Assembly (NCBI GenBank): GCA_051648105.1
Contig: JBOFEN010000115.1
Span: 1 to 41,590, forward strand
Length of the DNA stretch: 41,590 nucleotides
Direction of reading: 5' to 3'
From: UBA7332 sp051648105
Lineage (GTDB): Bacteria > Bacteroidota > Bacteroidia > Bacteroidales > UBA7332
Shown here: one piece after another, positions 7,971-14,113 of the stretch
How positions within the stretch are numbered: position 1 is the first letter of the stretch
Layout of the letters: the number at the start of each line of letters is the position of its first letter
Notes under the pieces: model-generated
Told to the model about the DNA's origin: nothing
What the model saw: only the letters and a program-made list of their open reading frames with translations
Database searches by the model: none
Position numbers and translations under genes: made by a program

Positions 7971-8001
7971 TTTGATACAATATTTCTCCACTATAACTTT
8001 G
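7971..8001 (+). promoter_or_regulatory. Promoter of the IS66 genes
   Basis: TTTG at 7971-7974 and TAACTTTG at 7994-8001 are separated by 19 nt. This is a near-ideal Bacteroidota -33/-7 promoter. It lies 2 nt inside the left end and 20 nt before the tnpA-like start codon. Confidence 0.75.
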
Positions 8002-8021
8002 CGGTCATAAAATTACAACCT

Positions 8022-8417
8022 ATGAATGCATCAGAACGTTATGAGTTAACATTAGCTCAATTTATAGAGAGGCGTAGCAATAGAGAGTCTATTACATTAC
8101 GAGATTTTTGTATTGATAGGCATATTAATTACCCAGCTATGACAGCCTGGCTCTCTAGGAAAGGAATTTCATTATATGATATCAATCCCTTAAAGTTTAA
8201 AATCACTAAAGAGAGAAATAGTACTCCTATTTTACCTAAATCATTATCTAATCAAACATTTGCACCTATCCATCCACAAGAATCTATAAGCTGGCGATCA
8301 GATGAGCTTTCTGGAATATCTATAACATTTCCAGATGGTATATGTGTTACAATAAAGCAGGCCTCAGTAAATGCTTTGACTGATTTTATTAATAACTATA
8401 ACTCGGAGGCTGTATAA
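8022..8417 (+). CDS. tnpA: IS66 accessory protein TnpA-like (orf1)
   Basis: This 131-residue protein occupies the first-gene position of the IS66 element. It has a helix-turn-helix-like N-terminal half (ITLRDFCIDRHINYPAMTAWLSRKGISLYD) and a C-terminal piece (GISITFPDGICVTIKQ... LTDFINNY) typical of IS66 Orf1 proteins. Its role is presumably DNA binding during transposition; in IS66-type elements all three genes contribute. The start at 8022 lies just downstream of a strong promoter. Its TAA stop (8415-8417) is directly followed by the tnpB ATG. A GGAGG run at 8405-8409, rare in this genome type, may act as a Shine-Dalgarno sequence for tnpB. Confidence 0.82.
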   Translation: MNASERYELTLAQFIERRSNRESITLRDFCIDRHINYPAMTAWLSRKGISLYDINPLKFKITKERNSTPILPKSLSNQTFAPIHPQESISWRSDELSGISITFPDGICVTIKQASVNALTDFINNYNSEAV

Positions 8418-8801
8418 ATGTTTGGATTAGATGGTAATGTAAGATATTTTCTTTGTCAGAAATATGTTGATATGAGAAAAGGTATTAATGGACTTTATAA
8501 TGTAGTAAAAGCAGAGATGGGGTTGTCACCAGTTTCAGGTGATGTATTCATATTTTTCTCTAAAACTAGAAAAACCGTAAAGCTACTAAGGTGGGATGAT
8601 GACGGATTTATTCTTTATCAAAAGGTACTTGAAGAGGGATCATTTGAAGAACCTTGTTTTAACCAAGCTACAAATAGTTATGAGCTAAGCTGGGATACGT
8701 TCTCTTTTATTATGAGAGGGGTCTCATTGAAATCCGTAAGACGCAGGAAGCGCTTTAGCTTGCCTAATTCAGTACTAATAAACTGTAGGCCAATCATATA
8801 G
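8418..8801 (+). CDS. tnpB: IS66 accessory protein TnpB
   Basis: This 127-residue protein is a clear IS66 TnpB (Orf2) homologue. The hallmark segments are YVDMRKGINGLYNVV, GDVFIFFSKTRKTVKLLRWD and GFILYQKVLEEGSF. The biochemical role is not well defined, but it is needed for transposition in studied IS66-type elements. The ATG abuts the tnpA-like stop, so the two are translationally coupled. The family is usually about 115 residues, and the small excess is at the C-terminus (RRRKRFSLPNSVLINC...). A gap of 58 nt containing a strong hairpin separates it from tnpC. Confidence 0.92.
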   Translation: MFGLDGNVRYFLCQKYVDMRKGINGLYNVVKAEMGLSPVSGDVFIFFSKTRKTVKLLRWDDDGFILYQKVLEEGSFEEPCFNQATNSYELSWDTFSFIMRGVSLKSVRRRKRFSLPNSVLINCRPII

Positions 8802-8827
8802 GTTGTTTTTGGTCTGTTTTTTTCTTT

Positions 8828-8880
8828 GATAGTCCGATCTTTATTATTACCGTTATGGTATGAAAAAAGATCGGACTATC
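8828..8880 (+). promoter_or_regulatory. Hairpin enclosing the tnpC start codon
   Basis: GATAGTCCGATCTTT (8828-8842) pairs perfectly with 8866-8880 over 15 bp. The 23-nt loop holds the tnpC ATG at 8860 and another ATG at 8855. The right arm is coding (codons 3-7 of tnpC). The structure would form in the tnpABC transcript and could limit transposase translation. Confidence 0.75.
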
Positions 8881-10422
8881 GAATTATTAGACTCTACAAT
8901 AATGCTTTTAAAGGAGCAATTGAATGAGGCTGCTTTAAGAGAAAAGCAGCAGAATCTTTTAATATCTAATCTCTCCCAAAAGATAACTGATCTAACATTT
9001 ACGATAGAATCTCTTCAAGAGGCCCTGCTAGCTAAGAATAAAGATCTTGTAAATAAGGGTGCTCAGGTGAAAGGTCTTACAAAGATTATTTCCAATAAAT
9101 CCGAAAAGCAAGTTAACCCCACGCCTCAAGCTATTAAAGCACCTGCCACTCCTACTGCAAAACAAAGGGGTAATAATGGTGCTAAGAGAAAGGCTCATCA
9201 TAACCTAGAGACTATCACGACCGAATGCTACCCTAATACAGCAGGTTTTAACCCAGACAAATGTAGCGAGCTGAACTATCAGGAAGTTATTCGCTATGAA
9301 TACAAGCCTGCTAGATTTATAAAGCATATATACAAAGTATATTGTTGTAGAGTTGATGGTAGTCTCGTTAGAGGTGAAGATCCCGCAGCACCAATATTCA
9401 ACTCTAATTATGACGGTTCATTCATTACTGGAATAGCACAACTTCGTTATATATACTCAATGAGTGTTGAGAGGATAGTAAAGTTCTTTAATGAAAGCGG
9501 ATTCGAGCTAGAAAAATCAACAGCTCACGGATTACTTAAAAAGGCTTCTGGTATACTGGAGAATCTCTATAAAGCATCACTGATGGCTGTTTTGGAATCT
9601 CCATATATTAGCGGTGATGAGTCTTATCATACAGTCTTACTAGATAAAGGGAGTAAGAAGGGGTATATATGGGGCTTGCTATCTCAAACAAATAGACTGA
9701 TTCACTTCTTCTTTGATGATGGCTCTAGATCAGCTGATACTCTTCATAGAAGAATATCTAACTATAGAGGGACAATACAGAGTGATGCTTACAGACCTTA
9801 TAAAGCATTAGAGACCGATCAATTTCCGGATATAAAACGAATAGCTTGTTTTCAACATGTAAAGCGTAAGTTTATAGACGCTAATCAGGACCCAAAAGCT
9901 CAGCATATAGTTAATATGATTAATCGATTATATCAAGCTGAGCATAAACATAAAATAGGAGTTAATAACTGGACTATTGAGAAGAACTTAGAATATAGAA
10001 CGCAGTACTCTGGGCCAATAATGGCTGAGATAAAACAAGAGCTGCTAAATATTAAGAACTCACTTGACTATATCAAGAGCAGTGATCATGGAAAAGCTGT
10101 AGAGTATATGTTAACTGAGTGGAATGCTCTTGTTGATATATTCTCCGATGGATTATATAGCTTAGACAACAATAGAATAGAGCAATGCAATAGATACATA
10201 TCATTATCAAGACGAAACTCTTTGTTTTTCGGAAGCAACAAAGGGGCTGAAAGAGGTGCATTGTTTTATACTCTTGCTGTATCTTGTAGGAATAACAACA
10301 TAAACTTCCTAGAATATCTAACCGATGTATTAAATAAAGCAGGAACATTACCTCCAAATACAGATGTCAAAGTATACAGAGATATGCTTCCTGATAAGTG
10401 GACGAAAGAAGCTAAGATTTAG
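8860..10422 (+). CDS. tnpC: IS66-family transposase TnpC
   Basis: This 520-residue DDE transposase cuts and joins the element ends. The N-terminus is a Leu/Gln-rich coiled coil (about 1-80), followed by a Cys-containing zinc-ribbon-like stretch (about 115-170) and the catalytic core. Candidate catalytic residues are D253 (ISGDESYHTV), D309 (IQSDAYRPYKA) and E441 (LDNNRIEQCNR), followed by the family signature SRRNSLFFGSNKGAERGA. In most IS66 copies the last motif reads DNNxAERAIRP, so this is a divergent branch. The frame is open to the end and close to the usual length of about 510. The start codon lies in a hairpin loop, and the terminator at 10405 overlaps the stop codon. Confidence 0.95.
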   Translation: MKKDRTIELLDSTIMLLKEQLNEAALREKQQNLLISNLSQKITDLTFTIESLQEALLAKNKDLVNKGAQVKGLTKIISNKSEKQVNPTPQAIKAPATPTAKQRGNNGAKRKAHHNLETITTECYPNTAGFNPDKCSELNYQEVIRYEYKPARFIKHIYKVYCCRVDGSLVRGEDPAAPIFNSNYDGSFITGIAQLRYIYSMSVERIVKFFNESGFELEKSTAHGLLKKASGILENLYKASLMAVLESPYISGDESYHTVLLDKGSKKGYIWGLLSQTNRLIHFFFDDGSRSADTLHRRISNYRGTIQSDAYRPYKALETDQFPDIKRIACFQHVKRKFIDANQDPKAQHIVNMINRLYQAEHKHKIGVNNWTIEKNLEYRTQYSGPIMAEIKQELLNIKNSLDYIKSSDHGKAVEYMLTEWNALVDIFSDGLYSLDNNRIEQCNRYISLSRRNSLFFGSNKGAERGALFYTLAVSCRNNNINFLEYLTDVLNKAGTLPPNTDVKVYRDMLPDKWTKEAKI

Positions 10423-10448
10423 TAAATATCAATCTTAGCTTCTTTTTT
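10405..10448 (+). terminator. Intrinsic terminator of the IS66 genes
   Basis: AAAGAAGCTAAGATT (10405-10419) pairs with 10431-10445 around an 11-nt loop and ends in TTTTTT. The left arm is coding and contains the last tnpC codons. The structure keeps transposon transcripts from running out of the element. Confidence 0.8.
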
Positions 10449-10458
10449 ATATACAAGT

Positions 10459-10479
10459 GACAATCGCGGAGACGCTTAC
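10459..10479. repeat. IS66 right terminal inverted repeat
   Basis: This sequence is the exact 21-bp reverse complement of 7948-7968, ending ...GGAGACGCTTAC. The next 8 bases (GCCGTTTC) do not repeat the left flank. Confidence 0.93.
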
Positions 10480-10592
10480 GCCGTTTCATTAATAGTGATT
10501 CGTTAAATCGAGTGGTTTGTTAACTCAGTTATCTAGAGTGCCTCTTTGGGAATGAACAAATGGAAGGTATAATATGTAGATCTCGCGCATTG

Positions 10593-10632
10593 AAAAATTC
10601 CCGAACCATCTCTTGATAGATGATTCGGGAAT
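10593..10632 (-). terminator. Intrinsic terminator of the maf operon
   Basis: ATTCCCGAACCATCT (10597-10611) pairs with 10618-10632 with one C-A mismatch and a 6-nt loop. On the minus strand it is followed by TTTTT. It lies 35 nt beyond the maf stop. The stretch 10480-10592 between it and the IS holds nothing recognisable. Confidence 0.8.
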
Positions 10633-10667
10633 AAATATTATTAGCTAGTGAGCTTTTATCAAGCTGA

Positions 10668-11240
10668 TTAAAACTTTTTGAGCTCTTCGTAAAGTCTCTG
10701 TATGGGTAGTCCTACAACGTTGTGAAAGGAGCCTTTGATTCCTTTTACTGCTACTAGACCGATCCACTCTTGTATTCCGTAGGCACCAGCCTTATCGAAG
10801 GGTTTGTAGTTGTTGATGTAGTAGTCTATTTCACTGTCAGAAATTTCAGCGAATGTGACCTCTGTGGTAGAGGCAAAGGTGTGACTCTTGATGGTGTTGC
10901 ATAGAGTGACAGAGGTTATTACCTGGTGAGTATTACCAGATAGCTCACGTAGCATACGGTGAGCATCATCTCTGTCTGTTGGTTTTCCAAAGACTACATT
11001 ATCTAGAATCACAACTGTGTCAGCTGTGATGAGAATAGAGTCGTCTGATAATTGATCTCTGTATGCAAGAGCTTTTTGTTGTGCTATATATGATGGGATC
11101 TGTTCGCCAACGAGTTCGTCAGGATATGATTCATCTATATCTGGAAGTGTTACAACCTCAAAGTTTATCCCTAATTCTGTGAGCATCTCACGACGACGAG
11201 GGGAGTTTGAGGCAAGTAGTATCTTTTTTGTTATCATCAA
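10668..11240 (-). CDS. maf: Maf-family nucleoside triphosphate pyrophosphatase
   Basis: Maf/YhdE proteins hydrolyse non-canonical or pyrimidine nucleoside triphosphates to monophosphates, a house-cleaning role in the cytoplasm. The N-terminal signature LLASNSPRRREMLTELGI, the catalytic-loop aspartate in ILITADTVVILDN and the late motif DKAGAYGIQEW are all present. The length (190) is normal. It is the last gene of a minus-strand operon after kdsC (26 nt gap) and is followed by a terminator. Which Maf subfamily (dTTP/UTP or m7GTP type) it belongs to cannot be settled by eye; the AYGIQ motif fits the YhdE-like group. Confidence 0.93.
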   Translation of the reverse strand: MMITKKILLASNSPRRREMLTELGINFEVVTLPDIDESYPDELVGEQIPSYIAQQKALAYRDQLSDDSILITADTVVILDNVVFGKPTDRDDAHRMLRELSGNTHQVITSVTLCNTIKSHTFASTTEVTFAEISDSEIDYYINNYKPFDKAGAYGIQEWIGLVAVKGIKGSFHNVVGLPIQRLYEELKKF

Positions 11241-11266
11241 TAGTTTATTTGCTAGTGGATTATCTT

Positions 11267-11788
11267 TTACCAGCCGAATGCCTCGTCACTCATCCATTTA
11301 CCCTGAGCTTTCATTACCTGTTCAATCACATCCCTACCGCAACCACTTCCACCTTTGTAGTGAGAGATGTATTTTGCGATAGATTTGATCTCTGGTACAG
11401 CATCTGAGGGACAGCATGGAAGACCAACAATATTCATCACTTTGTAGTCTGGGATATCGTCACCCATATATAGTATCTCTTCAGGAGATACACCACTAAG
11501 CTGCATGAACTCATCAAGTTGTTCAACCTTGTTTGAAGCTCCCATATATACATATTGTAGTCCTAGACCTTCAAACCTAACACGAACAGCTTCGGTTCTA
11601 CCACCAGTGATTATGCCTACTATATAACCACTTCTTGCTGCAAGTTGTAGGGCGTACCCATCTTTTATGTTAACCATTCTCATGGGTTCACCATTTGGGT
11701 GAAGAGGCACATTATCAGAGGATAAAACACCATCTACATCGAAAAGGAGTGCTTTGATCTTTTTTAGATCGTAGTTTATATTGCTCAT
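11267..11788 (-). CDS. kdsC: 3-deoxy-D-manno-octulosonate 8-phosphate phosphatase (HAD type)
   Basis: KdsC removes phosphate from Kdo-8-phosphate, giving the Kdo used in the inner core of lipopolysaccharide. It belongs to the capless C0 HAD phosphatases. The nucleophile pair is D17/D19 (LLFDVDGVLSSD), a Thr/Gly loop follows (GIITGGRTEAV), and the metal site is MGDDIPDYKVM. The length of 173 residues is typical of this tetrameric family. It overlaps the upstream DUF2520 gene by 4 nt (ATGA type), showing tight coupling. The late segment VIEQVMKAQGKW also fits KdsC. A general sugar-phosphate HAD phosphatase is the only real alternative. Confidence 0.9.
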   Translation of the reverse strand: MSNINYDLKKIKALLFDVDGVLSSDNVPLHPNGEPMRMVNIKDGYALQLAARSGYIVGIITGGRTEAVRVRFEGLGLQYVYMGASNKVEQLDEFMQLSGVSPEEILYMGDDIPDYKVMNIVGLPCCPSDAVPEIKSIAKYISHYKGGSGCGRDVIEQVMKAQGKWMSDEAFGW

Positions 11789-12573
11789 TGTCTCTCTTTT
11801 AGTTGTTGTATACTGTTGCTAATAAGAGTGTATATCTCTTTTTGAATATCGTTGTTTAAGAGGCTTTTTTGCATCTCAAGAACTCCATTGTCTCCACGAA
11901 CAGCAGGTCCTGTTTGTGCTTTTTGAGGTTCAATAGTGTGTATTTTTGATACACTTTCATCTATCAGAGGTATTATGTCTTCAAACATCAATCCATGCTC
12001 GTTAAGTATAGATGCTGCTTGAGCAAAGAGGTGGTTCGTGAAGTTGCAAGCGAAAACGGCAGCTAGATGGAGATATTTTCGTTGTTCAGAGCTAGCTACT
12101 CTTACCTTACTACTTAATTTTTTTGAGATAAAACTAAGCATATCTTGAACCTCGGGGGATGAGCCTTCAATGAAGATTGGGATTTTTGAGAACTCAACCT
12201 CTTTTGCCTTAGAGAATGTTTGAAGAGGGTAGAGTACACCATAATTGCTTGCACTACCATTGAAGATCTCCATAGGTACACTTCCTGCAGTGTGTATATA
12301 AGTTGCTCGAGTAATATTGATGCTCTTTATTACTCCTTGCAATGCATCATCTTTTATTGACAGAATTATTAGGTCAGCACTATTGTCTATCTCCTCTAAT
12401 GAGGTCGTCCATTTGGTACCTAATGTGTTAGCCAGTGATTCAGCAGACTCCCTGGTTCTACTATATACTTGGATAATAGATATCTCACTAATATTGTTTA
12501 GGGCATTAGCTAGGTGGGTGGCAAGGTTTCCTGCGCCAATAAGAACGACTCTTATTACTCTTCGCTTCTCCAT
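11785..12573 (-). CDS. Rossmann-fold DUF2520-type NAD(P)-binding protein
   Basis: The N-terminus IRVVLIGAGNLATHLANAL is a dinucleotide-binding GxGxxA fold. The C-terminal half (LHLAAVFACNFTNHLFAQAASIL... VRGDNGVLEMQKSLL) is the alpha-helical DUF2520 domain found in ProC- and F420-oxidoreductase-like proteins. Its substrate is unknown. The gene is the usual partner of kdsC and maf in Bacteroidota, from recalled context. The start chosen is the ATG at 12573 (MEKRRVIRVVLIG), which overlaps the nitroreductase end by 19 nt. A longer reading begins at GTG at 12597 and adds MGKSTPWT. It overlaps kdsC by 4 nt. Confidence 0.85.
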   Translation of the reverse strand: MEKRRVIRVVLIGAGNLATHLANALNNISEISIIQVYSRTRESAESLANTLGTKWTTSLEEIDNSADLIILSIKDDALQGVIKSINITRATYIHTAGSVPMEIFNGSASNYGVLYPLQTFSKAKEVEFSKIPIFIEGSSPEVQDMLSFISKKLSSKVRVASSEQRKYLHLAAVFACNFTNHLFAQAASILNEHGLMFEDIIPLIDESVSKIHTIEPQKAQTGPAVRGDNGVLEMQKSLLNNDIQKEIYTLISNSIQQLKERQ

Positions 12574-13094
12574 CGTCCAAGGTGTACTTTTTCCCACTCA
12601 AGCTCATCTACATTGTGAGGAGCTCTCTCTTTAGCTTTTTTACCAATAGCAATTATTGATAGTATTTGGTGTGGTGTGGGTATGTTTAATAGATCTCTAA
12701 CATAATCTTCGGCAGGAAATCCTGACTCATTGAGTCTGTTTCGGAGTTGTACCCAACAACTGCCTAATCCAAGATCTTCGGCTTGAAGTTGAATTAATAT
12801 TGAGGCTATTGATGCGTCTTCAATCCACACATCGTTAAGGCGAGGGTCAGCACAAACAACAATTGCAAGTGGTGCTTTGGCTATCATTTTGGCCCCATGT
12901 TGCTTGCATCTTGAGAGTGCTTCGAGTGTGTTTTTGTCATCAACTACGACGAATGACCACTCATTAGTGCTCTTTGAAGCGGGAGACAAAAGAGCAGCTT
13001 GAAGTAACTCATATACTTGTTCTGGAGTTAGAGGTTCATCGAGGAACTCTCTTGTTGATCTGCGATTTATAAGTAGTTCTTGTAGTGTTTTCAT
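12555..13094 (-). CDS. Nitroreductase-family FMN oxidoreductase
   Basis: This 179-residue protein is of the nitroreductase fold, an FMN-dependent NAD(P)H oxidoreductase working as a homodimer in the cytoplasm. The FMN-phosphate contact motif is seen at the start (LLINRRSTREFLDEPL), followed by LLQAALLSPASKSTNEWSFVV and the helix ASIASILIQLQAEDLGLGSCWVQ. The C-terminal stretch ILSIIAIGKKAKER is also standard. The physiological substrate cannot be read from the sequence. It is the first gene of the operon leading to DUF2520, kdsC and maf, whose cell-envelope and nucleotide roles give no clear clue. Confidence 0.9.
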   Translation of the reverse strand: MKTLQELLINRRSTREFLDEPLTPEQVYELLQAALLSPASKSTNEWSFVVVDDKNTLEALSRCKQHGAKMIAKAPLAIVVCADPRLNDVWIEDASIASILIQLQAEDLGLGSCWVQLRNRLNESGFPAEDYVRDLLNIPTPHQILSIIAIGKKAKERAPHNVDELEWEKVHLGRWRSEE

Positions 13095-13114
13095 CTATTG
13101 ATAGTTTATGGCAT

Positions 13115-13122
13115 CAAAAGTA
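13115..13122 (-). promoter_or_regulatory. Candidate promoter of the nitroreductase-maf operon, -7 element
   Basis: TACTTTTG on the minus strand matches TAnnTTTG and lies 21 nt before the start codon, implying a very short leader. It directly adjoins the terminator of the preceding unit. Confidence 0.4.
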
Positions 13123-13125
13123 ACC

Positions 13126-13171
13126 AAAAAAAAGCGACAAATATTTCTCCCGAAGGATCAATTTTTGTCGC
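13126..13171 (-). terminator. Intrinsic terminator of the paired small acidic protein genes
   Basis: GCGACAAA (13134-13141) pairs with TTTGTCGC (13164-13171). On the minus strand the hairpin is followed by eight T residues. The loop is large (22 nt), so efficiency is uncertain. Confidence 0.6.
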
Positions 13172-13190
13172 CTCTAATCTCTTTCTTTTT

Positions 13191-13496
13191 TTAGAACTCG
13201 CCTAAAGTCTCGCTATAGTCAAGTTCTGCTTGAATAACGAAGAGTATCTCCTCTGCAGTATAGTTGCCAATACCGTCTTTTTTAGTCTCCTTGATAACAA
13301 AGTTAACAAGATTCTCTTCGAAAGCCTCTTCGTCTTCCTCTTTCCAATTCTTCTCATCATCCATAAACTCCTCGATGGTGTCGATGATGTAGTAGATGTC
13401 ATCGTTAGAGAACTTCTCTTTAAGCTCTTGTGGAAGGTGGTTCTGGATAAATTCTACAGCTACATCCACGTCATACTCATTGTCTGGTTGGCTCAT
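13191..13496 (-). CDS. Small acidic protein of unknown function, paralogue B
   Basis: This is a 101-residue, very acidic cytoplasmic protein with no signal or membrane segment. The recognisable core is FIQNHLPQELKEKFSNDDIY followed by YIIDTIEEF, then an Asp/Glu-rich stretch (EEDEEAFEENL), FVIKET and a C-terminal block EEILFVIQAELDYSETLG. The same blocks, in the same order, occur in the neighbouring gene at 13552-13881, so the two are tandem paralogues. Proteins of this look seem widespread in Bacteroidota, but no function is known to me. It lies 55 nt downstream of its paralogue and ahead of a terminator, so the pair is probably one transcript. Confidence 0.8.
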   Translation of the reverse strand: MSQPDNEYDVDVAVEFIQNHLPQELKEKFSNDDIYYIIDTIEEFMDDEKNWKEEDEEAFEENLVNFVIKETKKDGIGNYTAEEILFVIQAELDYSETLGEF

Positions 13497-13551
13497 CTCG
13501 TTTGTTGTTAAATGGTTTGAAGTTAGTTATTTTATTAATTGCGGATTACTA

Positions 13552-13881
13552 TTACTCACAAGTAAGACCAATAGATTGGTCATACATTAGCTCTCCGCGA
13601 ATTATATGAATTATCTCTGAGTCTACAAAGGTAACCTTTTTCTCCTCTTTTGCTTGAGAGATTACAAATTCTGTTAGTTGTACTTCGTCAAGTTCAAGGT
13701 TTACCTCCTCATTGTAATCCTCCTCTTGGGTACAGATTCCTTTATATTTATATAGAAGGTCGATAACATAATAGATATCATCATCAGAGTATTTCACAGA
13801 TATCTCCTTTGGAAGGTAGTTGCGAATGAATCTCAATGACTGTTCATTGTCGTAGAGATAAAGCTCCTCATTCTTGTTCAT
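13552..13881 (-). CDS. Small acidic protein of unknown function, paralogue A
   Basis: This 109-residue acidic protein is related throughout to the next gene downstream. The core reads FIRNYLPKEISVKYSDDDIY then YVIDLLYKY, with a middle Glu-rich part, FVISQAK and the C-terminal block SEIIHIIRGELMYDQSIG. Secondary structure looks mainly helical with two conserved blocks separated by a variable acidic linker. It is the first gene of a two-gene unit with a TAAATTTG element 43 nt upstream. No function is assigned. The tandem arrangement suggests a duplication that has been kept, possibly giving a heterodimer; this is inference. Confidence 0.8.
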   Translation of the reverse strand: MNKNEELYLYDNEQSLRFIRNYLPKEISVKYSDDDIYYVIDLLYKYKGICTQEEDYNEEVNLELDEVQLTEFVISQAKEEKKVTFVDSEIIHIIRGELMYDQSIGLTCE

Positions 13882-13923
13882 ATATATTAATGTTTGTAGG
13901 TTAGTTTTTTATTCTATAGAGGC

Positions 13924-13931
13924 CAAATTTA
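13924..13931 (-). promoter_or_regulatory. Candidate promoter of the acidic protein pair, -7 element
   Basis: TAAATTTG on the minus strand fits TAnnTTTG. A CTTG lies 19 nt further upstream (13951-13954) in place of the -33 TTTG. Confidence 0.4.
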
Positions 13932-14024
13932 GAATATATTCTCAATAAGACAAGCAAATATGTTAGTTTTTTCATCTAAATATTTTGATACTTATCAGTA
14001 GTGGTATCTAATATGTAAATTTCT

Positions 14025-14053
14025 TTTGTTAATTAATAATTTATCTATCTTTG
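14025..14053 (+). promoter_or_regulatory. Promoter of the DegT-type aminotransferase gene
   Basis: TATCTTTG (14046-14053) is a full match to the -7 consensus, with TTTG at 14025-14028. The spacing is 17 nt, slightly short of the usual 19-21. The leader would be about 50 nt. Confidence 0.5.
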
Positions 14054-14113
14054 CAGCGTAGTTCAATTGTAAAAGTATTGATTATTACTTATCGTAAATA
14101 AAATATATAGTAG

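Larger units (their letters stand above)
7948..10479 (+). mobile_element. IS66-family insertion sequence, about 2.53 kb
   Basis: The element is bounded by perfect 21-bp inverted repeats beginning GTAAGCGTCTCCGCG. It contains the three genes expected of IS66 in order (tnpA-like, tnpB, tnpC transposase), all open. The IS66 family normally makes an 8-bp target duplication. The flanks here, AATATAGA on the left and GCCGTTTC on the right, do not match. Either the duplication was lost by rearrangement next to the element, or the copy arose by recombination. All three frames and both ends look intact, so activity is possible. It sits between the broken fic gene and the core maf operon. Confidence 0.93.

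Noticed and set aside
7792..8010. 72-codon plus-strand frame running across the IS66 left end
   Set aside because: It crosses the boundary of the insertion element and has a chance hydrophobic composition with no coding signal.
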